Source: Bacteroidota bacterium
GTDB lineage: Bacteria > Bacteroidota > Bacteroidia > B-17B0 > Aurantibacillaceae
Reading direction: 5' to 3'
Length of the DNA stretch: 64,000 bases
NCBI GenBank assembly: GCA_016702705.1
Contig: JADJDM010000006.1
Location: 62,001 to 126,000, forward strand
Shown here: in pieces, positions 55,686-64,000 of the stretch
Position numbering within the stretch: position 1 is the first letter of the stretch
Layout of the letters: every line of letters begins with the position of its first letter
Program-made: the position numbers and the translations under genes
Notes under the pieces: generated by a model
What the model was told of the DNA's origin: nothing
What the model saw: the letters and a program-made list of their open reading frames with translations, nothing else
Database searches by the model: none

Positions 55686-56540
55686 TCAATAAAAATTTGT
55701 TCTGTTTTTCTTCCACAAAATAATCATAAAAAAACCGAATAACATTCCACCTAAATGTGCAAAGTGAGCAACGTTATCTCCTGGCTGATTTGCAATACCC
55801 GAAATTAATTCGAAGGCACCATAAAGAATAACTAAGTATTTTGCTTTTATTGGAATAAAGAAATAGATGTTTAGAACTGTATTTGGGAACATCATTCCAA
55901 ATGCAAGCAATAAACCAAACAATGAGCCTGAAGCTCCAACAACCACATGTGCATTTAAATATTGCTCTTTAACCATTGTTAAAAAATCATGTGCAAGAAA
56001 AACTGCATGCGATTCATCTCCTGATAAGGCTTTATTGTATTCTTCTACAAATGCAGGGAATTGAGAATACAATTCTGAATTTAAATATCCACTTAAACCT
56101 CCATTATTAAAAAAAGCACTCAACTTTTCCAAGTCATTTGACTGAATTAAAGCATTAAATGTTTCTTCAACAGGCTGTACTTGCAAATAAAAAACCAAAT
56201 ATTGAATTAAGGCTGCACCAAGCCCAGTAATTAAATAAAATATTAAAAATCGTTTTGCTCCCCATACATTTTCGAGCACTGACCCAAAAGTCCAAACCGC
56301 AAACATGTTAAAGAATATATGCGTAAAATTTCCATGCATAAAAATATACGTAATAAACTGATGCGGCTTGAAGAGTTCTGACGAGTAATAATGCAATCCT
56401 AAATAATCTGTTAAGTCAATTCCCGACTTTAATTTCAACAATTCTGTTGCAAGAAAAACTATGCCCGAAATAATCAGAATATTTTTTACCACTGGTGGTA
56501 AAACTTGAAAACGTGATGGTCTGAATTCTTGGTAACCCAT
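55686..56540 (-). CDS. Rhomboid family intramembrane serine protease (second of a pair)
   Basis: This 284-residue protein has the rhomboid motif GASGSLFG (about 204-211; catalytic Ser in GxSG) and the second-residue histidine in AHFAHLGGMLFGF. The typical HGNFTHIFFNMFAVWTFG lies near 69-86. A long insert of about 70 residues (about 120-190) lies between helices 3 and 4, longer than in the first copy. Its ATG overlaps the mutL TAA by one base (TAATG). The TGA stop is at 55686. This pair plus mutL is one transcript. Confidence 0.92.
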   Translation of the reverse strand: MGYQEFRPSRFQVLPPVVKNILIISGIVFLATELLKLKSGIDLTDYLGLHYYSSELFKPHQFITYIFMHGNFTHIFFNMFAVWTFGSVLENVWGAKRFLIFYLITGLGAALIQYLVFYLQVQPVEETFNALIQSNDLEKLSAFFNNGGLSGYLNSELYSQFPAFVEEYNKALSGDESHAVFLAHDFLTMVKEQYLNAHVVVGASGSLFGLLLAFGMMFPNTVLNIYFFIPIKAKYLVILYGAFELISGIANQPGDNVAHFAHLGGMLFGFFMIILWKKNRTNFY

Positions 56541-58390
56541 TATCTTTTCTTAAATAGTTTATCTATTTCAGTTGCATTAATTTCTGAAATAATGTTTTTT
56601 CCTGATGGCGAAAACGAATAATCATCGCAAGAAAATAAATGCTCAATTAATAATTTAGTTTCTGCATCTGTTAACTCTTTTCCATACTGAATACATGTTT
56701 TCTTTGCCATAGCGCGACAAATATTTTCCCTTACATCCAACTTCACATCAATATTATTCAATTTGTAATTTTCTAAAACACCTTCAACGGTTTCTGCGCT
56801 ATTTTGTCCAGTAAGGTCGGCGGGGATACCATGAATAACAATACTATTATTGCCAAAATCGGCAATATCAAAACCTAAGTATTTTAATTCTTCTTTTAAT
56901 TCCATTACTAGATTAAAATCCATTGCGCTTAATTCAATGGTTTGAGGAAATAATTCTTGTTGCGATAAAACGGGGCTATGCTCAAACGCTGAAAAATAGT
57001 GATTATACAACACGCGCTCGTGCGCACGGTGTTGGTCGATTAAAACCAATGAACCATTTATTTCTGTAACAATGTATTTGTTTTGCAATTGAAAATATTT
57101 ACTCACATGCAATACATGATGTTGCTCGGTAAATAATTTTTCTTGCTCGTTATCCTGTTCTATGTTTGGCTCAATTGTACCTTCCGTATGGTTTTGATAC
57201 ATGCTTTGCCAATTCTCTCTATTGTTTTTGTAAAGCGAACTTTCGTATCCTTTGTTACTTCCACCGCCACTTGATGATTGGGATTTAAAAGGATTGTAAT
57301 TTGGATTAAACGAAATTTGCGGCGCTTTTACTTCACCTTTGGGCATGCTGTGAACATCCTCAAACGACTGCTCCATTTCAAAATCCAAGCTTGGAGCTAA
57401 ATTAGCTTTACCTAATGCACGCTTAACAACTGTTTTTAAAATAACGAAAAGAGTTTTTTCATCTTCAAACTTTATTTCGGTTTTGGTAGGATGAATATTT
57501 ATATCAATTGTACTTGGAGGTAAATCAATAAACAAAACATAAGCAGGAAACTCATCTCCATTTATTAAATCAGTATAAGCATCCGAAACGGCAAAGTTTA
57601 AATATGGGCTTTTTATGTAACGATTGTTTACGAAAAAATATTGGTCGCCACGCTTTTTCTTTGCTGAAGATGGCTTTCCTACATAACCTTTGATAGAAAA
57701 GCCTGGGGTAACTTCATCAACTCCAACTAAATTTCCTTTTAAACTTGCACTAAGTAAACCTTCAATCCTAACAATAAGTTGAGATGCAGGCAAGTGATAC
57801 ATTTCGTGATTATTGCTAAACAAATGAAAAGTAACTTCGGGATGAGCCATAGCAACGCGTTCAAATTCATCAACAATATGACGAAGTTCAATGTTATCGT
57901 TTTTCAAAAAATTACGACGTGCTGGAATATTAAAAAATAAATTCTTTACGCTAAAAGATGTTCCGGTTGGACAACTACAAGCTTCTTGCGTAACAATTTT
58001 ATTCCCTTCGTTTTCTATAAGAATGCCAACACTTTGGTCGGCCGTTTTTGTTTTGAGCTCAACTTGTGCAACTGCAGAAATAGCAGCTAATGCTTCTCCT
58101 CTAAAACCTTTGGTAAGAATGTTAAACAAATCATCCGCAGTACGAAGTTTAGATGTTGCATGGCGCTCAAAGCACATGCGGGCATCTGTTTCACTCATTC
58201 CTTTTCCATTATCAATAACTTGAATTAGGGATTTGCCTCCATCCTTTACAATTAATTTAATAACTGTTGCACCAGCATCAACGGAGTTTTCGAGTAATTC
58301 TTTCACAACCGACGACGGGCGCTGAACAACTTCACCTGCAGCTATTTGATTAGCTACATTTTCGGGCAATAAGGAGATTATATCAGGCAT
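56540..58390 (-). CDS. mutL: DNA mismatch repair protein MutL
   Basis: This 616-residue GHKL ATPase couples MutS to downstream repair. The N-terminal domain has ELLENSVDAGA (ATP/Mg ligand), DNGKGM, and GFRGEALAAI. The C-terminal dimerisation domain has a DQH-type segment, IDQHRAHERVLY. That differs from the endonuclease consensus DQHA(X)2E(X)4E, and the CPHGRP-type cysteine motif is replaced by SPSGKN near the end, so nicking activity is uncertain. The gene is intact and starts the minus-strand rhomboid operon. Confidence 0.95.
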   Translation of the reverse strand: MPDIISLLPENVANQIAAGEVVQRPSSVVKELLENSVDAGATVIKLIVKDGGKSLIQVIDNGKGMSETDARMCFERHATSKLRTADDLFNILTKGFRGEALAAISAVAQVELKTKTADQSVGILIENEGNKIVTQEACSCPTGTSFSVKNLFFNIPARRNFLKNDNIELRHIVDEFERVAMAHPEVTFHLFSNNHEMYHLPASQLIVRIEGLLSASLKGNLVGVDEVTPGFSIKGYVGKPSSAKKKRGDQYFFVNNRYIKSPYLNFAVSDAYTDLINGDEFPAYVLFIDLPPSTIDINIHPTKTEIKFEDEKTLFVILKTVVKRALGKANLAPSLDFEMEQSFEDVHSMPKGEVKAPQISFNPNYNPFKSQSSSGGGSNKGYESSLYKNNRENWQSMYQNHTEGTIEPNIEQDNEQEKLFTEQHHVLHVSKYFQLQNKYIVTEINGSLVLIDQHRAHERVLYNHYFSAFEHSPVLSQQELFPQTIELSAMDFNLVMELKEELKYLGFDIADFGNNSIVIHGIPADLTGQNSAETVEGVLENYKLNNIDVKLDVRENICRAMAKKTCIQYGKELTDAETKLLIEHLFSCDDYSFSPSGKNIISEINATEIDKLFKKR

Positions 58391-58538
58391 AATTTATAGC
58401 CTACGAATGTACAAAATAAAGCAGGGATTGTAAAGCCGAAAATCGCTAAAATTCACTAAAAACACCCCAATTTTCCAACAATCTTGCAATATTTTTAATC
58501 ATTGTGAAAGAAATTGACTTAAAACGTAATTTTATTTT

Positions 58539-59810
58539 ATGAACGAAGATTTTTTACATTATATCTGGAAATTTGGTTTGTTTGATAAAGGCAATTTACT
58601 CACTACAGCGGGGCAATCTATTGAAATCATAAAACAGGGTGAGCACAATAAAGACAGTGGTCCCGACTTTTTTAATGGAAAAATAAAAATCGATGGAACA
58701 CTTTGGGCTGGAAATATTGAAATACATATTAACTCGAGCGATTGGATAAAACACAATCACCAACATGACGAGGCTTATAATAATGTTATTTTGCATGTAG
58801 TTTTAAATCACGATTCGGAAGTATACCAACGACCAAACGAAGCAATTCCAACATTGGAATTAAAATTTAGAATACTTCCGAATGTAAAACAGAACTATGA
58901 ACTTTTAAAAGGCTCAACCAAAAACATTCCTTGTGCTAATTCATTAAAAGACATAAAAGAAATTACAAGTAGCAATTGGTTACAACGCATGGCTATTGAG
59001 CGATTGGAGAGTAAAACAATTTTTGTAAAGCAATTGTTTGAAGAAACTAAACACGATTGGCAAGAAACATTTTACCGATTATTAGCAAGTAATTTTGGAT
59101 TTAAAACCAATAGCGAACCCTTTTTACTACTTGCTAAAAAACTTCCACTCAACATTATTTTTAAACATAAAAATGATTTGTTTCAATTAGAAAGTTTGTT
59201 GTTTGGTATTGCCGGTTTGTTAGATCAAACTTTTGAAGAAGAATACCCAAGAAAACTACAAAACGAATTTGAATTTTTAAGAAAGAAGTATCAAATGTTT
59301 TCTATTAAATCTGAATCATGGAAATACATGCGCATGCGCCCGTTAAATTTCCCAACACTTAGAATTGCCCAGTTTGCAATGCTTTTGCATAATTCGTCTC
59401 ACTTGTTTTCAAAAATTTTAGAAGAAAGCAATTTACAATCTATCATTGCCATGTTTAAACACAATTGTTCTGAATATTGGGATACACATTATTCTTTTAC
59501 TTCTATTTCTGAAAACAAAAAGAAAACAATTGGCGAAACCGCAATTGAACTTTTAATTATTAATTCGATTGCCCCGCTCCTCTTTTTTTATGGTAAAATA
59601 AAGAACGAACAAAAATATATTGACAGGGCAATTGATTTTTTAACACAATTAAAACCCGAGAGCAACAAAACCATTAAAGAATTCACTTCGCACAAACTAA
59701 TTGTCCAAAATGCCTGCGATACGCAGGGTTTAATTCATTTAGAGAAAGAATATTGCAGAAAATTTAAGTGTTTAAATTGCGCTATTGGCAATGAACTATT
59801 GAAAAAATAA
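58539..59810 (+). CDS. DUF2851 protein
   Basis: This 423-residue cytoplasmic protein of the Bacteroidota family DUF2851 opens MNEDFLHYIWKFGLFD. A conserved N-terminal block, GPDFFNGKIKIDG with later WAGNIEIHINSSDW, has a D...ExH pattern reminiscent of PD-(D/E)XK nucleases; this is an inference. The C-terminus has clustered cysteines (EYCRKFKCLNCAIGN), a possible metal site. It is divergent from mutL (148 bp apart), and is followed by PspC, an arrangement I recall as common in the phylum. The function is unknown. Confidence 0.85.
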   Translation: MNEDFLHYIWKFGLFDKGNLLTTAGQSIEIIKQGEHNKDSGPDFFNGKIKIDGTLWAGNIEIHINSSDWIKHNHQHDEAYNNVILHVVLNHDSEVYQRPNEAIPTLELKFRILPNVKQNYELLKGSTKNIPCANSLKDIKEITSSNWLQRMAIERLESKTIFVKQLFEETKHDWQETFYRLLASNFGFKTNSEPFLLLAKKLPLNIIFKHKNDLFQLESLLFGIAGLLDQTFEEEYPRKLQNEFEFLRKKYQMFSIKSESWKYMRMRPLNFPTLRIAQFAMLLHNSSHLFSKILEESNLQSIIAMFKHNCSEYWDTHYSFTSISENKKKTIGETAIELLIINSIAPLLFFYGKIKNEQKYIDRAIDFLTQLKPESNKTIKEFTSHKLIVQNACDTQGLIHLEKEYCRKFKCLNCAIGNELLKK

Positions 59811-59821
59811 TTTTATTTACC

Positions 59822-59852
59822 TTTGTAAGTATCTAATTATTTATTATATTTG
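59822..59852 (+). promoter_or_regulatory. Consensus Bacteroidota promoter upstream of pspC
   Basis: TTTG (59822-59825), exactly 19 bases, then TATATTTG (59845-59852) gives a full match to TTTG-N19-TAnnTTTG. The pspC ATG is 21 bases further on. It starts 12 bp after the DUF2851 stop, so pspC can be expressed on its own. Confidence 0.72.
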
Positions 59853-59872
59853 AATCAAACACAACACATTTC

Positions 59873-60103
59873 ATGATTAGTAAATTAATATCTTGGTTTG
59901 AGCGACAAGCATTTGGAGTTTGCGAATGGTGGGGAAAGAAGCTTGGCATTAAAACTACGCATGTGCGTATGTATTTTATTTATTTATCATTTTTCACTTT
60001 TGGTTCGCCAGTAATTATCTATTTTATCATGGCGTTTATGTTAGAACACAAAGATTTTTTCAAACCAAAAAAATACAGACGCAGAAGCGTTTGGGATCTT
60101 TAA
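59873..60103 (+). CDS. PspC domain protein
   Basis: This 76-residue protein is a single PspC domain: an amphipathic start, GVCEWWGKKLGIKTTHVRMYFIY, then one long transmembrane segment (SFFTFGSPVIIYFIMAFML) and a basic tail (KPKKYRRRS). In enterobacteria PspC is a phage-shock membrane stress sensor; short Bacteroidota homologues are not well studied. A consensus promoter lies just upstream. It stands between DUF2851 and a pseudouridine synthase. Confidence 0.88.
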   Translation: MISKLISWFERQAFGVCEWWGKKLGIKTTHVRMYFIYLSFFTFGSPVIIYFIMAFMLEHKDFFKPKKYRRRSVWDL

Positions 60104-60149
60104 TTCAACTAGTACTACAGTCTTCTTTAGAATTTACTAATTTTGCGGC

Positions 60150-60740
60150 ATGTACAAGTACTATCAACTATACAAGCCATATAAAATGCTTTGCCAGTTT
60201 GCACCCGAAAGGAAGAAGCGAACACTTGCTCATTTAAATTATGAGTTTGCAGAAGGAACTAACGCATTAGGTAGATTAGATGATAACACCGAAGGCCTTT
60301 TATTATTGACCAACAATAAAAAAGTAAACGCTGCTTTAATGAATCCAAAACACAAACATGAACGTAACTATTGGGTACAAGTTCATGGTATTCCTACTGA
60401 GGATGAATTAAACCAATTAAGAAATGGAGTTGATATTATTTTAGAAGGAAATTTATATAAAACCTTACCTGGAAAAGCTGAAATAATTCCTCACCCAGAA
60501 AACTTACCACCTCGCAAACATCCTGTAGGAACACACTTTGCAACCACCTGGATTAAACTTACGTTAATTGAAGGAAAATTTCATCAAATTAGAAAAATGA
60601 CTGCAGCTATTAACCACCAAACCATGCGTTTGATAAGGGTTTCGATTGAAGGGATTGAAATAAAAGAATTTATTCCCGAACAAATTGTTGAGATAGATGA
60701 AGCTGAATTTTTCGAAAAATTGAAAATCAATATCGTATAA
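60150..60740 (+). CDS. RsuA/RluE-family pseudouridine synthase (second copy)
   Basis: This 196-residue protein is a paralog of the gene at 26078-26662: both open with a YKP motif at 8-10 and have GRLD with catalytic Asp44 (GRLDDNTEGLLLLTNN here), followed by HQIRKM and LIRVSIEGIEI. There is no S4 domain. It probably modifies 23S rRNA in the manner of RluE; the two copies must have different targets or redundant ones. It ends 186 bp before the condensin-like operon. Confidence 0.87.
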   Translation: MYKYYQLYKPYKMLCQFAPERKKRTLAHLNYEFAEGTNALGRLDDNTEGLLLLTNNKKVNAALMNPKHKHERNYWVQVHGIPTEDELNQLRNGVDIILEGNLYKTLPGKAEIIPHPENLPPRKHPVGTHFATTWIKLTLIEGKFHQIRKMTAAINHQTMRLIRVSIEGIEIKEFIPEQIVEIDEAEFFEKLKINIV

Positions 60741-60926
60741 TTTACTATTTCTATTTCCCGCTGCAAAAAAGTGGTTATTAACCTTTAATTAACAAGCTTT
60801 TTATTGTTTATCAATACCTTACAAAAAACACCTGCTCAAATAGTTAATTTGTCGGTTTTTTGTTGAAAACCCTAATTTATTGCCCGCCGCCAATGTTGTA
60901 TCTTTCAGAGTTAAAACTCCCCAAAA

Positions 60927-62180
60927 ATGGGCATACAGGTAAATGTAAAAGAATTATTAACCCAACTTTACTACAATCGAAATGTAGTGGAGTTCCTATT
61001 TGGTAATCGTGACGGAATAACCGTTACCGAATTACTGAGTCGTGAAGATATTACTCAAGAGCAATATCAAAAGCTGATTGACTACGAAATATTATATGAG
61101 TACCAAACGATTGTTAGTCTTAACGATACTATTATTGCTACGTTTGAAGACTTCATGGAAATTGGTGAAGTTACTCCAAGCTTTATCAACGATTACTTAA
61201 ACGAACTTAAACGTTACATAAAATATTTCTCTGAAGGAAAAGAAAATCGTTTCCTACGCTCGATAAAAAAATATTTAAAACGCATCAACACTGCCATCAC
61301 ACGTGAAATCATTAAGCTTCAAAAGAATGTTGATGATACATACAAAAACGAGGGCAACTACCGTATCAAACTACAAAAGCTAGAAGACTACCGTAGCAAG
61401 CGTGATACGATTATAAAATTTATTAAAGAAACAGAAGAGGTAATTGAAGAAACTCGAGGATTATTCAATCTTACAAATGACTTAGAATTATTCTCAATCG
61501 TTACTTCTTTAAAAAATGGACTGATTGAAAACTTGGATTTCTTAATCGAAATTCAAACCGATATTACCGATTACATCAACAAGATTCAGTTCCAACTTGA
61601 TGTTTATAAAAAAGTTCAGCAGTTAAAAGAAATCAAAGACAAAGGAGAACTTCATTACAAAACTAATTTTAGAGAAGTAATTAAAGCTGTAAATCCACTT
61701 GGATTTAATAATGTAAAAGCTCCCAAAACAAAGATTCCTGTTGAGTTTTTATATACTGATGATGGATACATGTTGTGTGCTCGTGTTGCAGAAAAATATA
61801 AAATTACCCGCTTAATGTCGCGCCGATTGGCAGATAAAATGTCGGGGAACTTTAAAGATGTAACAATCGAAAATACAATGAAATTGGATGTTACAGCTTT
61901 AGTAGATAAATTTTTAGATCAAACTAAATTAAATCTATTTGAGTTTTTAGCAGCATACAAATTTCCTAAAGCTGTTGGTAATGTAACATTTGAAGAACGA
62001 ATTACTTTATTTGTAGGAATAGTATTGGAATATGATAAAGCCTTCGAATTTAAATATCGTTTAAATTATTACGAGTACGAAGACGCAGAAAAGAAGACAA
62101 GAAAATTAGGCTACACGGTTGTTATACCAAAACCAAATGCCAAAAAGAAAATAAGTAAACCAACTAACGTAGAAAATTAA
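60927..62180 (+). CDS. Kleisin-like subunit of an MksBEF/Wadjet-type condensin (JetA/MksF-like)
   Basis: This 417-residue protein is the first gene of a three-gene unit ending at the window edge. The N-terminal 60 residues look like a winged-helix (FLFGNRDGITVTELLSRED, QKLIDYEILYEY), and a long coiled coil follows at about 95-245 (LKRINTAITREIIKLQKNVDD, KRDTIIKFIKETEEVIEETR). The C-terminal part has RLMSRRLADKM and FAFEYRLNYYEYED-like sequence (AFEFKYRLNYYEYEDAEKK). That order, and the following small subunit and SMC ATPase, fit MksF/JetA. The identification is from layout, not a clear motif. Only one base separates it from the next gene. A weak TATCTTTC at 60899-60906 might be the promoter's -7 element. 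Confidence 0.62.
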   Translation: MGIQVNVKELLTQLYYNRNVVEFLFGNRDGITVTELLSREDITQEQYQKLIDYEILYEYQTIVSLNDTIIATFEDFMEIGEVTPSFINDYLNELKRYIKYFSEGKENRFLRSIKKYLKRINTAITREIIKLQKNVDDTYKNEGNYRIKLQKLEDYRSKRDTIIKFIKETEEVIEETRGLFNLTNDLELFSIVTSLKNGLIENLDFLIEIQTDITDYINKIQFQLDVYKKVQQLKEIKDKGELHYKTNFREVIKAVNPLGFNNVKAPKTKIPVEFLYTDDGYMLCARVAEKYKITRLMSRRLADKMSGNFKDVTIENTMKLDVTALVDKFLDQTKLNLFEFLAAYKFPKAVGNVTFEERITLFVGIVLEYDKAFEFKYRLNYYEYEDAEKKTRKLGYTVVIPKPNAKKKISKPTNVEN

Positions 62181-62181
62181 C

Positions 62182-62790
62182 ATGGAATCTACCAACGTAA
62201 AACTTCCTAAACAAACGCATGAGATTTTCTCAGTAATGGCGCGTGGAAATTTCATCTCTAGTAATGGAACTAAAGATGGAATGAACAGATTGTATGATGT
62301 AATCAACAATCCAGAGAACTTTGATAACCTGCAAGCTTATTTCAATGTTATAAAATATAACATCGAGCGTGGAAACAACTTTTTCTACTTCGCTAAAATT
62401 GATGAGGCAAATAGTTTGATTGAAAAGAAATTAGAAACGTTTGAGAAATACATCGACATCATCGATTTATTTGCTTCTATGGATAATAAAATTACAATCG
62501 GTTCTCGTTTTCGCCCAAGCGAAATTGCAGAGGAGTGTAATGCAAATGTGCGTTTAAAACAAAAACTTCAAAAAATTCCTTTGTATCGTTCAGAAACGCT
62601 AAGTAACAAGGTGCGTGAGATTTGTGATTTGATGACTCGTGATTCTTTCTTAGACAGAGAAGATGAACAAAGCGAAACGTACAAAGTATTAGATGCTTAC
62701 TCTTACTTAATGGATATCGTAAATGCGATTGCCGTTTATGAAGAGACCGGAAACACAGATGGTTCAACCGGTGGAATAATTTACAACTAA
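62182..62790 (+). CDS. Small subunit of the condensin-like operon (JetB/MksE-like)
   Basis: This 202-residue protein has no signal or transmembrane segment. It has the mixed helical, charged make-up expected of a MukE/MksE/JetB winged-helix subunit, with FSVMARGNFISSNGTKDG near the start and REICDLMTRDSFLDREDEQS near 145-164. It starts 2 bp after the kleisin-like gene stop and ends 24 bp before the SMC-like gene, so all three are one operon. No catalytic motif is expected. Assignment is by position and size. Confidence 0.6.
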   Translation: MESTNVKLPKQTHEIFSVMARGNFISSNGTKDGMNRLYDVINNPENFDNLQAYFNVIKYNIERGNNFFYFAKIDEANSLIEKKLETFEKYIDIIDLFASMDNKITIGSRFRPSEIAEECNANVRLKQKLQKIPLYRSETLSNKVREICDLMTRDSFLDREDEQSETYKVLDAYSYLMDIVNAIAVYEETGNTDGSTGGIIYN

Positions 62791-62813
62791 GAATTACTTT
62801 TTTATTATATAAC

Positions 62814-64000
62814 ATGGAAAATTGTAGAATACTTAACCGCATTGTAATGATTAATATCGCATCCAACAGGTATGCGGATATAGAGATGAGCGGTAATACT
62901 TGCTTTGTTGGAACAAACAACTTCGGTAAAACTTCCTTGCAACGTGCAATCCTATTTTTTTATAGCGCAAACAGTCGTGGTTTGGGTATTTCTGCATCGC
63001 AGAAACCATTTGAGGAGCATTACTTCCGTTATGAAAATTCATTCTTAGTATATGAAGTGGCAACTGAAGACAAAAATTTCTTTGTTATCATTTACCGTCA
63101 CCACAAACTAAATTTCCGTTTTGTTGATGCTGCATACAATCCTGATTTTTTCTTCAACGAAAACGATGAAGCTCTTAAGATTACGGATGTATTAAAAAAA
63201 TTAGATAAGCACGGAATTTACTACAGTAACCAAATTGATACATTTGAGCGTTACCGTAATATTTTATACGGAACAGAAACAGATAAAAACCTTAGCAAAT
63301 TCCACATCTTACGTGGTAATGAGAAATATCAAAATATTCCTAAATCAATTACCAATGTATTCTTAAGTTCGAAATCATCTATTGATTCTCGTTTCATTAA
63401 AGACTTTATTGCTAACTCACTTTCTACAGAAGCTGCAAGTATAAAGCTAGAGCAAGTGGAACGTCAGTTACGCCAGTTTAACGAAAAGTACACGGATATT
63501 GAAACCTACTTAAAGAAAGAAACTCAGCAGTTAATTGAAATGATTGATAAAAAATTCGATCAGGTTAAAATGTTGAAGGGTTCTCAGTTAGAGATGGCTG
63601 ATAAATTAGGTAGTAGTTTAAAATATGCTGAAGTACAAAACGAATCTATTCGTGAGGCATCAAAACAAAAAGAAGAAGAAAGCGAACAATTAATTGCTGC
63701 ACATAATTCGGAAAAAGGAGTAATTGAAGGTAAACAACAAGATATACGTGAAGAGATTGGTTATTATGATAGAACCATTCGTGAAGCAAATAAAAAATTA
63801 AAAGAATACCAAAATCAAAACGTTGAAAATGCCGTTGAAAAGCACAAACAACGTGAGCAATTACAAGTAGAGTTAAACATGGCTCGTAAAGAGTATGAAA
63901 CTTTAACAAGTAATGTATCGAGCATCGAATTAAAATATTCTACTTTATTAGAGCAGTTAAAAAACGAACGCGCTTCTTATATTAATGCAAGTAATTCTAA
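62814..64000 (+). CDS. SMC-like ATPase of the condensin-like operon (JetC/MksB-like), N-terminal part
   Basis: The open frame from ATG 62814 runs off the window (at least 395 codons). An ABC/SMC Walker A, GTNNFGKTS at 33-41, follows the short beta-strand start NRIVMINIASNRYADIEMSGN typical of MukB/JetC. A conserved segment near 175-190, IPKSITNVFLSSKSSIDS with RFIKDFI, resembles JetC proteins. A long coiled coil begins near 210 (LEQVERQLRQFNEKYTDIE and later LKEYQNQNVENAVEKHKQRE). The Walker B and signature motifs lie beyond the window. In Wadjet, this subunit extrudes DNA with ATP. Confidence 0.78.
   Translation, partial: MENCRILNRIVMINIASNRYADIEMSGNTCFVGTNNFGKTSLQRAILFFYSANSRGLGISASQKPFEEHYFRYENSFLVYEVATEDKNFFVIIYRHHKLNFRFVDAAYNPDFFFNENDEALKITDVLKKLDKHGIYYSNQIDTFERYRNILYGTETDKNLSKFHILRGNEKYQNIPKSITNVFLSSKSSIDSRFIKDFIANSLSTEAASIKLEQVERQLRQFNEKYTDIETYLKKETQQLIEMIDKKFDQVKMLKGSQLEMADKLGSSLKYAEVQNESIREASKQKEEESEQLIAAHNSEKGVIEGKQQDIREEIGYYDRTIREANKKLKEYQNQNVENAVEKHKQREQLQVELNMARKEYETLTSNVSSIELKYSTLLEQLKNERASYINASNS

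Noticed and set aside
60741..60926. Promoter for the condensin-like operon
   Set aside because: Only a weak TATCTTTC at 60899-60906 with a TTG at a poor 16-base distance was found; not enough to call it.
1..64000. tRNA, rRNA, CRISPR, prophage and insertion sequences
   Set aside because: I scanned the intergenic gaps and found no cloverleaf-like gene, repeat-spacer array, transposase or phage gene. Short tRNAs could be missed by eye, so this is a statement of what I saw, not a computed absence.

Overview
This window is AT-rich DNA (roughly one third GC by eye) from a member of the Bacteroidota, most likely Flavobacteriales or a close relative. The evidence is the gene content: DUF4249 and DUF4270 lipoproteins, DUF2851 next to PspC, DUF1599 back-to-back with folP, two-component 'propeller' kinases, HldD, and panC divergent from a short GT5-only glycogen synthase. 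Three promoters or near-promoters fit the Bacteroidota TTTG-N19/20-TAnnTTTG pattern, and stops are mostly TAA. I saw no rRNA or tRNA gene, CRISPR array, insertion sequence or phage gene.

Layout. 1-6.5 kb: the end of a membrane gene and an undecaprenol/diacylglycerol kinase, then a minus-strand surface-polysaccharide operon (O-antigen ligase/polymerase, glycosyltransferase, NAD-sugar epimerase, asnB-type amidotransferase, GT4 glycosyltransferase) whose genes overlap as TAATG but are internally broken. 6.6-19.9 kb: clpC divergent from gyrA, an M16 protease, two paralogous TPR proteins, prmC, a nested palindromic element, folP and DUF1599. 20-29.4 kb: TPR-histidine kinase, rimO, patatin, hldD, rpsP, a pseudouridine synthase, a 350-bp homopolymer-rich stretch that is probably artefactual, and a broken uvrD/pcrA. 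29.4-41.3 kb: small secreted protein, rpe, a toxin-antitoxin pair with an operator-like palindrome, a thioesterase, uvrB, a glycosyltransferase, a large propeller sensor kinase and dnaK. 41.3-58.4 kb: lipoproteins, panB, an M61 protease, glgA/panC, a pair of unknown exported proteins, and a mutL-rhomboid-rhomboid-TPR/PD40-DUF4159 minus-strand run. 58.5-64 kb: DUF2851, PspC, a second pseudouridine synthase, and a three-gene condensin-like operon (kleisin-like, small subunit, SMC-type ATPase) cut by the window end.

Sequence quality is a theme. About a dozen genes, including gyrA and uvrD, are interrupted. Where I could reconstruct the lesion it was usually one base missing from a short A/T run; three genes have larger out-of-frame internal deletions and rpe has one in-frame TGA at an expected Trp. 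Together with the 26.7-27.07 kb stretch this looks more like consensus error than gene decay, so the interrupted genes are given as whole loci with the break described.

Most worth attention: the MksFEB/JetABC-like operon at the right end, and the XRE antitoxin/AbiEii nucleotidyltransferase pair with its dyad at 30.8 kb.
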